In this document: positions 42,078 to 49,806 of the stretch, one piece after another
How positions within the stretch are numbered: the first letter of the stretch is position 1
Layout of the letters: every line of letters starts with the position of its first letter
Origin: Verrucomicrobiota bacterium
GTDB taxonomy: Bacteria; Verrucomicrobiota; Verrucomicrobiia; Chthoniobacterales; SZAS-18
NCBI GenBank assembly: GCA_018240025.1
Contig: JAFEGM010000006.1
Span: 224,489 to 281,936, forward strand
Direction: 5' to 3'
DNA length: 57,448 nt
Translations under genes and position numbers: made by a program
The notes under the pieces: model-generated
What the model was told of the DNA's origin: nothing
Database searches by the model: none
Seen by the model: the letters and a program-made list of their open reading frames with translations, nothing else

Positions 42078-45000
42078 ATGCCGATCCTTCCTCCGTCTTC
42101 GCTGCGCTGGTCGCGGATCGTCCTGACTTTTCTGGCGCTGCTTTGCGCCAGTGGGGTCTGGGTCTTCAACTCGCTTTCGCAGGAGCCGAAAAAGCCGCTC
42201 GTCGACATCCCGCCGCCCCAGACGGTGGGGCCTGAAGGTCTCAAGCCGGGCGAAACTCCCAAGGTGGGCGACGCCCCGAAGCCGGTGCCGAACATCTCGG
42301 CCAAGCCGGATGCGCCGCCGACTCCCATCATTCCCCGCACGGTGACCCTCGAGACGGGAGAGAAGACCGGTACCGGTCTTGGCCCCGTCACTTCGATCGG
42401 CGAGGGCAGCATGCGCAACGGCAGCAGCAAGCGACCGGCCCGCAACTGGATTGACCAGACCCAGGCCGAGGCGGACGCCAAGAGCGCCGGCTGTCTGCAT
42501 TGCCACTCGGGCATCGAGCCGATGCACAAGTCGCCGCACGTGATCCTCGGCTGCACCGACTGCCATGGCGGCAACGCCAAGGCCAAGACGATCGAGGAAG
42601 GCCACGTCTTCCCGACCTACAAGGATTTCTTCCCAACCTCGGCCAATCCGCCGAACATCGTCCAGATCTACAACCACGAGAATCCCGAGTGGATTCGCTT
42701 CATCAATCCGGGCGATCTGCGCGTGGCCGAGCAGGCCTGCGGGCTCTGCCACATGGACAGCCTGAAGCACGTGGCCAACAACCTGATGAGCCACGGCGCC
42801 CATCTGTGGGGCGCGGCGCTCTACAATAACGGCGGCTTCCCGCTCAAGACCTACATCTTCGGCCAGGCGTACGGTCGCGACGGCGCTCCGCTCAAGATCA
42901 ACAGCCCCTACAAGGTGACGGCAGAAATGACGCGCACCAAGGGTGTCGTCCAGTTCCTCATCCCGCTGCCGCGCTACAACATCACCCATCCGGGCAACGT
43001 CTTCCGCGTCTTCGAAAAAGGTGGAATCAAGCCGCCGGAGATCGGCAACCCCGAGCCCTATGGCATCCCGGGCCGCCCGGAGAAGGCGCTCTCCAACCGC
43101 GGCTTCGGCACGCTGCTGCGCACCGACCCGACCGCCCTTGGCGCGCAGAAGACGCGCCTGAACGATCCGCTGCTGCCGTTCATGGGCACCAACGATCACC
43201 CGGGCGATTACCGCCAGTCGGGCTGCACGGCCTGCCACACGATCTACGCGAACGACCGCTCGCCGACGAACAGCGGCTGGTACGCGAAGTTCGGCAATCA
43301 GGGCCTCTCCTTCACCGGTGACCGCAGCATCCCGAAGAACGAGCGGGCGCATCCGATTAGCCATCAGTTCACCCGCACGATCCCGAGCGCGCAGTGCATG
43401 AGCTGCCACATGCATCAGGGCAATCTCTTCGTGAACCCCTACCTCGGCTACATCTGGTGGGATCAGGAGCTCGATGCCGAGCACATGTATCCGAAGAAGC
43501 AGAAGAACCCGACCGACGAGGAACTGGCGACCGCCATGCGCGGCAATCCCGAACTCGCCGCCGCCCGCGGTCTCTGGGGCGATCTGAACTTCCTGGAGAA
43601 GGTGGCCGAGCTGAATCCGAAACTGAAGCACACTCAGTTCGCCGATTACCATAGCCACGGTTGGGTCTTCCGGGCGATCTTCAAGAAGGACAAGAAGGGC
43701 ACTTTGCTTGATCCGGACGACAATCCGATCTCGCACAACGATCCGAACAAATGGCAGAAGGCCGTCCATCTGAAGGACATCCACCTGGCCAACGGCATGC
43801 AGTGCATCGACTGCCACTTCCTGCAGGACGTGCACGGCGACGGCTCGCTCTACGTCGAGGCCCGCAATGCGACCAGCATCGCTTGCATCGACTGCCACGG
43901 CACGATCGACAAGCGGCCGACCCTCATCGCGACGAACACCGGCGCGGCGATGGCGCCCAAGCCGGTCGACCTGAACAAGTCGGTCACTTCCTGGGGGCCG
44001 CGTTTCGTCTGGGAGGAGAAGCCCGACTCCAAGGGCATCATCCGCAAGGTCCTCTACCAATACTCGGCGATGGACCCGAACATGCGCTGGGAGGTGCCGC
44101 AGACGATCGACTCGCTCGATCCGACCTACACCGACGCCTACGACAACAAGTACAACGGCAAGGCGCACGGACCGATTCGGCCGCACTACAATCCGAAGTC
44201 GCGCTACTCCAAGACCATCTACCGCGATGGCGTGACCTGGGGCGATGTCCCGGCGACCGGCCAGGAGCGGATGCAGAAGTTGGCGCACAACCACGAGAAC
44301 ATCGAGTGCCAGGTCTGCCATTCTTCCTGGGTGACGAGTTGCTTCGGCTGCCATCTCCCGCTGCGCGCCAATTCGTTCTCGCCGCAGAACAAGTTCGAGG
44401 GCTCCACCAGCCGAAACTTCGTCAGCTACAACCCGCAGACGGTGCGCGATGACGTCTTCATGCTCGGCATCGACGGCACGGTGAAGAAGCACAAGCTCGC
44501 GGTCCTGCGTGCGTCCAGTCAGGTCATCGTCAGCTCGCAGAACACCAACCGCGAGTGGATCTACGTGCAGCAGCAGACGATCGCGTGGGAGGGCTACAGC
44601 GGTCAGGCCTTCAACCCGCACTTCGCGCACACCACCAGCTCGATCAATACGACCAAGGGCTGCACGGATTGCCACCTGGCCAAGGATGGCAGCAACAACG
44701 CCTGGATGGCCTCCATGCTCGGCTTCGGCACCGGCACGGTGAACTTCTTCAGCCGCTTCCTCTACATCGGCGCCGGCACGCACGGCGTCTGGGCGGTACC
44801 GTGGACGGAGCGGGAGGAGCCGCAGGCGCCCTACGGCAGTCGCTTCCACGAGATCTCCTATCCCGACAACTACAAGCAGTTCGTCGAGGTGCAGAAGCGC
44901 CACTACGACGAGCACTACGAGCACAAACGGTTCTACTCCGACACCCGCGACGTGTGGCTCCGGAACGAGTTCCTCTACACGGCCAACGGCAAGGCGGGCT

Positions 45001-46601
45001 TCCACGTCTTTGACGTCGCCAACATCGACAACAAGGCGTTCTCCGAGCGCATCATTTCCAGCCCGGTCTCGCCGCTGGGTCAGCAGATGCAGGTGCGCAC
45101 GAAGGGCATCGCCACGTCCATGACCCTCTCCAGCACGCTGGCCATCGACGCAGGTCGGCAGCCGGTCATCATGGAGGGCAAGGCGGTCAATGAGGAGACT
45201 CCGATCCGGAAGTTCCATCGCTACATCTACGGCACCGACACCGTGGAGGGCTTGGTCATCATCGACATCACCACGCTCTTCGACGGCAACCCGGACAACA
45301 ACTTCCTGAAGAAGGACAAGACGTTCAATCCGGATGGCCTGCTGAACGACGCCCAGTTCATCAAGTCGGCCGGTGAGAAGATGTACATCGCGACTCCGCG
45401 AGGGGTGTTCGTCGTCGACGTGGCCGATCCGATGAATCCGCGCCTGACCGGCAGCTACCGCGGCCCGGGTCTGCGCAATCCGCGCGCCATCGACGTGCAG
45501 TTCCAATACATGTTCGTCACCGACGAGGAGGGCCTGAAGGTCTTCGACGTCTCGAACATGGATCGTCCGGTCTTCCTCCCGAAGGCCACGGTCCGGCTGC
45601 GCAATGCCCAGCGGCTCTACGTCGCGCGCACCTTCGCCTATGTCGCCAACGGTGAGGAGGGCTTGGCCATCGTCGACATCGAGTATCCGACGCGTCCGCG
45701 CCTCTACATGATGTACAACGCCGGTGGTGCCCTCAACGACACCCGCGCCATCCAGGTGGGTAACGTCGCGGCTTCCACTTATGGCATCGTGGCCGACGGC
45801 AAAAACGGCCTGCGCGTGCTCTCGCTCATGACGCCGGACACAGTGCCTGGCCACATGGGCTTCACGCCCCCGCCCAGCCCGCGCCTCCTCGGCACGTTCG
45901 AGATCCACGGAGGTGAGGCTCTGGCCGTGCACCGTGGCGTCGATCGTGACCGCGTCATGGACGAGACCGGCGGCCAGACCGTCGTCTTCGGTCGCCGCGG
46001 TTCCCGGCCGTTCACCATTGCCGAGACTCAGATGTTCCTGCGGCATCACCAGGACGTCTTCACCGCCAATCAGAAGGCTCCGCGTACCGGTCGCTATTAC
46101 CGGGTCGACGACGTGAAGGTGACGAAGCCGGTCGCCGGAGCTGCCGTCGGTGACTTGGTGACCCTGCGCGGCGGGGGCCTGCCCAAACCGCGCGACTTCA
46201 CCGATCTGACCCGACCGGTGGATCCGAATGCGCCCCCCGGCACCCCGGGTGCTCCGCAGGTCCCGGCCCAGCCGAAGAACGAGTTCCTGCAGCCCGATGC
46301 GGTCAACCGCATGCTGAGAATTCTGGATCCCACGAGACCGGATGAACCGGCTCCGGGCGCCTCGCCCGCGCCGCCCGGTGGACAATCCGCTCCGGCTACG
46401 CCCACGAAGCCGGCTACGGTGACACCTTCCGGCAGCATTCAGGCCCAGCCGGAGAATCCCGGTGGGCTGATCCAGAAAGACGCCGTCGACCGGCTCGGAG
46501 ACTTGGTTCCGCCCAAGAAGCCGGATCCGAGTGATCCGAAGCCGGTTTCGCCTCCGCCGGCCATCCCGGCGCCCACGGTGGTCGCCCCTAAGAAACCTTA
46601 A
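42078..46601 (+). CDS. Decaheme c-type cytochrome fused to an LVIVD beta-propeller
   Basis: A 1507-residue protein. One hydrophobic N-terminal segment (IVLTFLALLCASGVWVFNS, about 14-32) serves as signal or anchor. Ten CxxCH motifs lie at residues 139 (CLHCH), 159 (CTDCH), 221 (CGLCH), 383 (CTACH), 440 (CMSCH), 576 (CIDCH), 603 (CIDCH), 744 (CQVCH), 755 (CFGCH) and 862 (CTDCH), so ten c-hemes are predicted. From about 965 to 1300 come LVIVD-type propeller repeats (GLVIIDITTLF, GVFVVDVADPMNPRL, GLKVFDVSNMDRPVF, GLAIVDIEYPTRPRL, GLRVLSLMTP). The end is Pro-rich and holds a duplicated motif (LQPDAVNRMLRILDP and IQKDAVDRLGDLVPP). I infer a role in moving electrons across the outer membrane together with the upstream barrel. 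The substrate outside the cell is unknown. Confidence 0.88.
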   Translation: MPILPPSSLRWSRIVLTFLALLCASGVWVFNSLSQEPKKPLVDIPPPQTVGPEGLKPGETPKVGDAPKPVPNISAKPDAPPTPIIPRTVTLETGEKTGTGLGPVTSIGEGSMRNGSSKRPARNWIDQTQAEADAKSAGCLHCHSGIEPMHKSPHVILGCTDCHGGNAKAKTIEEGHVFPTYKDFFPTSANPPNIVQIYNHENPEWIRFINPGDLRVAEQACGLCHMDSLKHVANNLMSHGAHLWGAALYNNGGFPLKTYIFGQAYGRDGAPLKINSPYKVTAEMTRTKGVVQFLIPLPRYNITHPGNVFRVFEKGGIKPPEIGNPEPYGIPGRPEKALSNRGFGTLLRTDPTALGAQKTRLNDPLLPFMGTNDHPGDYRQSGCTACHTIYANDRSPTNSGWYAKFGNQGLSFTGDRSIPKNERAHPISHQFTRTIPSAQCMSCHMHQGNLFVNPYLGYIWWDQELDAEHMYPKKQKNPTDEELATAMRGNPELAAARGLWGDLNFLEKVAELNPKLKHTQFADYHSHGWVFRAIFKKDKKGTLLDPDDNPISHNDPNKWQKAVHLKDIHLANGMQCIDCHFLQDVHGDGSLYVEARNATSIACIDCHGTIDKRPTLIATNTGAAMAPKPVDLNKSVTSWGPRFVWEEKPDSKGIIRKVLYQYSAMDPNMRWEVPQTIDSLDPTYTDAYDNKYNGKAHGPIRPHYNPKSRYSKTIYRDGVTWGDVPATGQERMQKLAHNHENIECQVCHSSWVTSCFGCHLPLRANSFSPQNKFEGSTSRNFVSYNPQTVRDDVFMLGIDGTVKKHKLAVLRASSQVIVSSQNTNREWIYVQQQTIAWEGYSGQAFNPHFAHTTSSINTTKGCTDCHLAKDGSNNAWMASMLGFGTGTVNFFSRFLYIGAGTHGVWAVPWTEREEPQAPYGSRFHEISYPDNYKQFVEVQKRHYDEHYEHKRFYSDTRDVWLRNEFLYTANGKAGFHVFDVANIDNKAFSERIISSPVSPLGQQMQVRTKGIATSMTLSSTLAIDAGRQPVIMEGKAVNEETPIRKFHRYIYGTDTVEGLVIIDITTLFDGNPDNNFLKKDKTFNPDGLLNDAQFIKSAGEKMYIATPRGVFVVDVADPMNPRLTGSYRGPGLRNPRAIDVQFQYMFVTDEEGLKVFDVSNMDRPVFLPKATVRLRNAQRLYVARTFAYVANGEEGLAIVDIEYPTRPRLYMMYNAGGALNDTRAIQVGNVAASTYGIVADGKNGLRVLSLMTPDTVPGHMGFTPPPSPRLLGTFEIHGGEALAVHRGVDRDRVMDETGGQTVVFGRRGSRPFTIAETQMFLRHHQDVFTANQKAPRTGRYYRVDDVKVTKPVAGAAVGDLVTLRGGGLPKPRDFTDLTRPVDPNAPPGTPGAPQVPAQPKNEFLQPDAVNRMLRILDPTRPDEPAPGASPAPPGGQSAPATPTKPATVTPSGSIQAQPENPGGLIQKDAVDRLGDLVPPKKPDPSDPKPVSPPPAIPAPTVVAPKKP

Positions 46602-46627
46602 CCGCGCCGACGACCTCCCATACTCCC

Positions 46628-46873
46628 ATGGCTGAGAAGAGTCTGCGTCTGCCCGAGAACGCGCCGGGTCGCTGGTACGTGGACGACACGTGCACCCCCT
46701 GCCACACCTGCATGGATGTGGCCGGCCCCACGACCCCATACAAGCTCCTCAAATACAACGACGACGAAACCCGAGTGTTCTTTGAGCGGCAGCCCGCGAC
46801 CCCTGCGGAAGAGGCTGCCGCGCAGGAGGCTTTGGAGGTGTGTCCCACCCAGGCCATCGGCAACGACGGCTGA
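46628..46873 (+). CDS. Single-cluster ferredoxin-like protein
   Basis: An 81-residue soluble protein with one 4Fe-4S-type motif: C22, C25 and C28 (TCTPCHTCMDVAG) and C72 in VCPTQAIG. The spacing CxxCxxC...CP is that of monocluster ferredoxins. It also contains CTPCH, which matches a heme site by chance; without a signal peptide, heme attachment is unlikely. It starts 26 bases after the cytochrome gene in a pyrimidine-rich stretch with no Shine-Dalgarno sequence. As a cytoplasmic electron carrier it may feed the conduit, but it could also serve other pathways. Confidence 0.83.
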   Translation: MAEKSLRLPENAPGRWYVDDTCTPCHTCMDVAGPTTPYKLLKYNDDETRVFFERQPATPAEEAAAQEALEVCPTQAIGNDG

Positions 46874-46915
46874 ATCGTCTTCCCAGTTCAGCCTGGCCCG
46901 AATTGCCCGATTCGA

Positions 46916-46931
46916 GCCAGTTTCGACTGGT
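46916..46931 (+). terminator. UUCG hairpin after the ferredoxin gene (weak)
   Basis: CCAGT (46917-46921) pairs with ACTGG (46926-46930) across a TTCG loop, plus one wobble pair outside. No T run follows. It may help end the cluster transcript, but it is short. Confidence 0.3.
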
Positions 46932-46988
46932 CATCCATTGCCGGGAAATCCAGAGCCGTTCAGCGCGAGCTGGGCGGCTCTCTCCCGA

Positions 46989-47017
46989 TTGAAAATCCGA
47001 ACCCTCCGAGCAATCTT
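46989..47017 (+). promoter_or_regulatory. Predicted promoter of the zinc-ribbon/OmpA-like gene
   Basis: TTGAAA (46989-46994), a 17-base spacer and AATCTT (47012-47017), five bases before the ATG at 47023. This supports that ATG as the true start and indicates a leaderless mRNA, separate from the cytochrome transcript. Confidence 0.5.
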
Positions 47018-47022
47018 CGTTT

Positions 47023-47835
47023 ATGCCTGAAGTCGCGTATGGCCGGTGCCGCAACCGTGGTCGCTGCTCTATCGCGGATTCTCGCCGGGCCGTCTTTATG
47101 CCGGCCAACGGAAACTGTCCGGAATGCGCCCAACCCCTGACCTCTGACATGAGCCGCCGTCGCCTCAACCTCATCCCCCTGTTCATCACCCTCCTCGTGC
47201 TGGGAGGTGCAGGGTATTACGTCTACATGAACTTCCTCAAGCCCGGGCCCGATACGTCCGGGATTGGGTCGCCGACGCCGGTTCCGAATCCCACCCCGGC
47301 GAATGCGCAGCCGACCCCGCCGCCTGCCAATACCACAGCCGAGGCTCCCCGCGCGGTCGACAAGCCCAACACGGATCTGCGGGACACGGCCAACGCCAAA
47401 GCCCGCGCGGACGTCATTGCCCGCATCGACCAGATGCCGAACCTCTCGCCTGACCAGAAGAACAAGCTCTTCTCGTCGGTCGATCGCGCCCGCGGCATGG
47501 GCTGCGTGCTCATCATTCCCTTCGCCGACGGCAAGAAGACGCTCGAGCAAAAGGAGGCGGCCATCCTGACCAGCGCCATCCAGTCGCCTGGCATTAAGCG
47601 CCTGACGGAGGATCCCACCCTCGTTTTCGTGATTCTGGGCTATGCCGATAAGAAGGGCGACGCCAAGGCCAACGAGCGCGTTTCCATCGACCGCGCCGAG
47701 AGCGTGCTGGCGACCATGCGCGACAAGGCCAGCGTGACCAACGTCATGTATGCCGTCGGCATGGGCGGCGCTGATGTCCTGAACAAGGAAGGCGGCAACA
47801 ATCGTCTGGTGGAAGTTTGGGCCGTCTTCCCGTAA
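47023..47835 (+). CDS. Zinc-ribbon, membrane helix and OmpA-like domain protein
   Basis: A 270-residue protein with three parts. The N-terminus holds four cysteines C9, C15, C32 and C35 (GRCRNRGRC and NCPECAQPL), which look like a zinc ribbon. A membrane helix follows (LNLIPLFITLLVLGGAGYYVYMNFL, about residues 48-72), then a Pro-rich linker. The C-terminal domain (about 140-270) is OmpA-like: VLIIPFADGKKTLEQKEAAIL, VFVILGYADKKGDAKANERVSIDRAESVLATM and NNRLVEVWAV. Such domains bind peptidoglycan. The topology (cytoplasmic zinc ribbon, periplasmic OmpA domain) is inferred. It is not clear whether it belongs to the electron-transfer cluster. Confidence 0.82.
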   Translation: MPEVAYGRCRNRGRCSIADSRRAVFMPANGNCPECAQPLTSDMSRRRLNLIPLFITLLVLGGAGYYVYMNFLKPGPDTSGIGSPTPVPNPTPANAQPTPPPANTTAEAPRAVDKPNTDLRDTANAKARADVIARIDQMPNLSPDQKNKLFSSVDRARGMGCVLIIPFADGKKTLEQKEAAILTSAIQSPGIKRLTEDPTLVFVILGYADKKGDAKANERVSIDRAESVLATMRDKASVTNVMYAVGMGGADVLNKEGGNNRLVEVWAVFP

Positions 47836-47858
47836 GATGCCGGCGACATCGGCTGGCT

Positions 47859-47878
47859 GCGTGTCCCCCGGGGCACGC
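47859..47878. terminator. GC-rich inverted repeat between the OmpA-like gene and tRNA-Leu
   Basis: GCGTGTCCCC (47859-47868) is nearly the reverse complement of CGGGGCACGC (47869-47878). It could form a tight hairpin at the end of the OmpA-like transcript. There is no T run, so termination is only a possibility. Confidence 0.35.
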
Positions 47879-47899
47879 GGCGGGACGATGCTGCTCGAC

Positions 47900-47981
47900 G
47901 CCGAGGTGGCGAAATCGGAAGACGCGCCAGACTTAGGATCTGGTTCCGCAAGGAGTAAGGGTTCAAGTCCCTTCCTCGGCA
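47900..47981 (+). tRNA. tRNA-Leu (anticodon TAG)
   Basis: The acceptor stem GCCGAGG pairs with CCTCGGC (47974-47980) and the discriminator is A. The anticodon stem CCAGA/TCTGG holds TAG at 47934-47936, which decodes CUA and other CUN codons. A long variable arm is present, and the T arm is AGGGTTCAAGTCCCT. CCA is not encoded. Confidence 0.96.
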
Positions 47982-48018
47982 CGAGCGCAGCCACGCGGCG
48001 GGGATCCTCGGAGATTTA

Positions 48019-48171
48019 CGCGAAGCCGCGGAGGGGGCGAAGGCGCGAACGGAGGCAGGGGGTCGGCCGCTCTAAACGGGAGTTTCACGCCCCCGGTCTG
48101 GAGTCTCCCGACTCTAGTCTCCCGTGTTCAGTCTCCCGTGTTCAGTCTCCCGTGTTCAGTCTCCCGTCTTC
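48019..48171 (+). repeat. Dispersed intergenic element, copy 3: box plus 14-bp (2 x 7) tandem repeats
   Basis: The box at 48019-48052 begins CGCGAAGCCGCGGAG and continues GGGGCGAAGGCGCGAACGG, aligning with the boxes of copies 1 and 2. After 49 bases come five 14-bp units of AGTCTCCCGTGTTC type (48102-48171); the three central copies are perfect. Each unit is two 7-mers, AGTCTCC and CGTGTTC. The element lies between tRNA-Leu and the convergent DUF1272 gene. Confidence 0.72.
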
Positions 48172-48181
48172 CGTCTCCGCG

Positions 48182-48436
48182 CTAGCTCGTGCCCGCGAAG
48201 CACGGTTCAGTCCGCACGACCCGGGCGCGGGAAGCGGGTCTTCGCGCGAGAGCGGCGCCCATCCGGCGGGGCCGCAGGACGAGATCGCCGCCGCAATTGG
48301 GGCACTTGTGCCGCAGGCGCTGCTCGGTGCACTCGGCACAGAAGGTGCATTCGAAGCTGCAGATGAAGGCTTCGCTGACATCGGGCGCCAGATCCCGATC
48401 GCAGCATTCGCAGTTGGGGCGCAATTCGAGTGCCAT
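48182..48436 (-). CDS. DUF1272 domain-containing protein
   Basis: An 84-residue protein matching DUF1272 in its first 56 residues. The zinc-binding cysteines are in MALELRPNCECCDRDLAP, ICSFECTFCAECTEQRL and KCPNCGGDLVLRPRR; the pattern is that of a treble-clef or double zinc knuckle. The tail (about 60-84) is Arg-rich and enters a less conserved region near the repeat element. Function unknown. It is nine bases upstream of nothing else on the strand and follows the pilC gene by eight bases, so the two may share a message. Confidence 0.87.
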   Translation of the reverse strand: MALELRPNCECCDRDLAPDVSEAFICSFECTFCAECTEQRLRHKCPNCGGDLVLRPRRMGAALARRPASRARVVRTEPCFAGTS

Positions 48437-48444
48437 TGGTGTTC

Positions 48445-49749
48445 TCAGCCTTGGGACTGACCCATCGTTTCGATGATGGTGATCAGCGGCAGGAACAGGG
48501 CAATGACAATGGTACCGACAACTACTGCCAAAAAGACGATCATGATCGGCTCGAGCAGCGAGGTGAGTCCGGTGACGGCGCTGTCGACTTCGTCGTCGTA
48601 CACCTCAGCGATTTTCAGGAGCATGTCGGGCAACTGACCGGTCTCCTCGCCCACGTCGACCATACTGATGACCATGGGCGGGAAGATGCCGCTGGCTTCC
48701 ATCGGCTGCACGATGGACTCGCCCTCCTTTACGCTGTCGTGAACCTTGCCGATGGCGTCCGAGATGACGGAATTGTCGGCCGTCTCCGACGTGATGGTGA
48801 GGGCTTGCAGAATCGGCACGCCGCTGGTGACGAGCGTGCCGAAGGTGCGCGAGAAGCGGGCAATCGCGCTCTTGCGCACCAACTCGCCAAACAGAGGCGT
48901 GCGGATGGCGAGGCGATCGAGAATGCGTCGTCCCTGCGGAGAGCGGGAGAACCAGATCCAGGTGGCGGCGAGCGCGCCCACCACCAGGGCGATCCAGATG
49001 ATGTTTCCCTGCACGAACTGGCTGACGTCGATGACGAACTGGGTCAGGGCTGGCAGCGGTCGTCCGCCGAGGAGGTCGTTGAAGATCTGCTGGAATTTCG
49101 GGACGATGGCCACCATCAGGTACGCCACGATGGCGATGGCGATGACCATGACCGTGATGGGGTAGAACATGGCCGACTTGACCTTGTTCTTCACCTTGGC
49201 CGCTTTTTCCTGAAATTCGGCCAGGCGGGTCAGCACCAGTTCGAGCACGCCGCCCACCTCGCCGGCCTTCACCATGCTGACGAAGAGCTTGTTGAAGATG
49301 CGCGGGTGCTGGGCCAGGCCCTCGGAAAAGGTGCTTCCGCCCTGTACCGACTCCGCGATCTTCTCGGTCGCGGCCTTGAGCACGAGGTCCTTCTCCTGCT
49401 TGGCCAGCACGTTCAGACCGCGCAGCAGCGGCAGGCCGGCGTCGATCAAAGTGGCCAGCTGACGGGTGAAAACCATCAGCGTCTTCGCCTTGACCGACTT
49501 GCGCTGGAAGAGGGTGAAGCTGCCGAGCGACTTCTTGGCTCCGGGCACCGCCGGGGTGGCCGCCTTCGCTTTGACCGGCTTGCCGCCCTTGGATTTGGCC
49601 TTCGGCGCCTTGCCGGCTTCGACCACGCTGGTGGGGAAGTAGCCCGCCTGGCGCAGCGCAGCTACGGCTTCTCCCTGGCTCGCTGCGTCCAGGGTTCCCA
49701 CGGATTCACGGCCCTGCGCATCGAGGGCTTTGTATTCGAAACTCGGCAT
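48445..49749 (-). CDS. pilC: Type II secretion/type IV pilus inner-membrane protein PilC (T2SF family)
   Basis: A 434-residue platform protein of type IV pili and type II secretion, with two T2SSF domains. It begins MPSFEYKALDAQGRESVGTLDAASQGEAVAALRQAGYFPTSV, the usual PilC start. Domain 1 has FTRQLATLIDAGLPLLRGLNVLAKQE and domain 2 has RFSRTFGTLVTSGVPILQALTITSETADN, each followed by GxGExxG-type turns and membrane helices (for example ITVMVIAIAIVAYLMVAIVPKFQ). It is encoded alone here, without PilB or PilT. The window also contains a pseudopilin at 30407. Confidence 0.93.
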   Translation of the reverse strand: MPSFEYKALDAQGRESVGTLDAASQGEAVAALRQAGYFPTSVVEAGKAPKAKSKGGKPVKAKAATPAVPGAKKSLGSFTLFQRKSVKAKTLMVFTRQLATLIDAGLPLLRGLNVLAKQEKDLVLKAATEKIAESVQGGSTFSEGLAQHPRIFNKLFVSMVKAGEVGGVLELVLTRLAEFQEKAAKVKNKVKSAMFYPITVMVIAIAIVAYLMVAIVPKFQQIFNDLLGGRPLPALTQFVIDVSQFVQGNIIWIALVVGALAATWIWFSRSPQGRRILDRLAIRTPLFGELVRKSAIARFSRTFGTLVTSGVPILQALTITSETADNSVISDAIGKVHDSVKEGESIVQPMEASGIFPPMVISMVDVGEETGQLPDMLLKIAEVYDDEVDSAVTGLTSLLEPIMIVFLAVVVGTIVIALFLPLITIIETMGQSQG

Positions 49750-49759
49750 GACGGCGCAG

Positions 49760-49787
49760 AGAATAGGAGACGCGTTTGCGCCGACAA
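49760..49787 (-). promoter_or_regulatory. Predicted promoter of pilC
   Basis: On the minus strand: TTGTCG (49782-49787), a 16-base spacer and TATTCT (49760-49765), ten bases before the ATG at 49749. Expected leader is about four bases. Confidence 0.5.
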
Positions 49788-49806
49788 GAACGAAGCGCCC
49801 GCCGGC

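Noticed and set aside
46692..46715. CTPCH in the ferredoxin as an eleventh heme site of the cluster
   Set aside because: The protein lacks a signal peptide, and CxxCxxC plus a distant CP fits a 4Fe-4S ferredoxin.
41871..46739. A 1622-codon open frame antisense to the decaheme cytochrome gene
   Set aside because: The product is rich in Arg, Val, His and Asp with no recognisable domain, and the plus-strand frame holds ten heme motifs and a propeller. Long antisense frames are normal in GC-rich genes because of their third-position bias.
48102..48171. Tandem repeats that might be a CRISPR array
   Set aside because: The 14-bp units follow each other without spacers and there are no cas genes.
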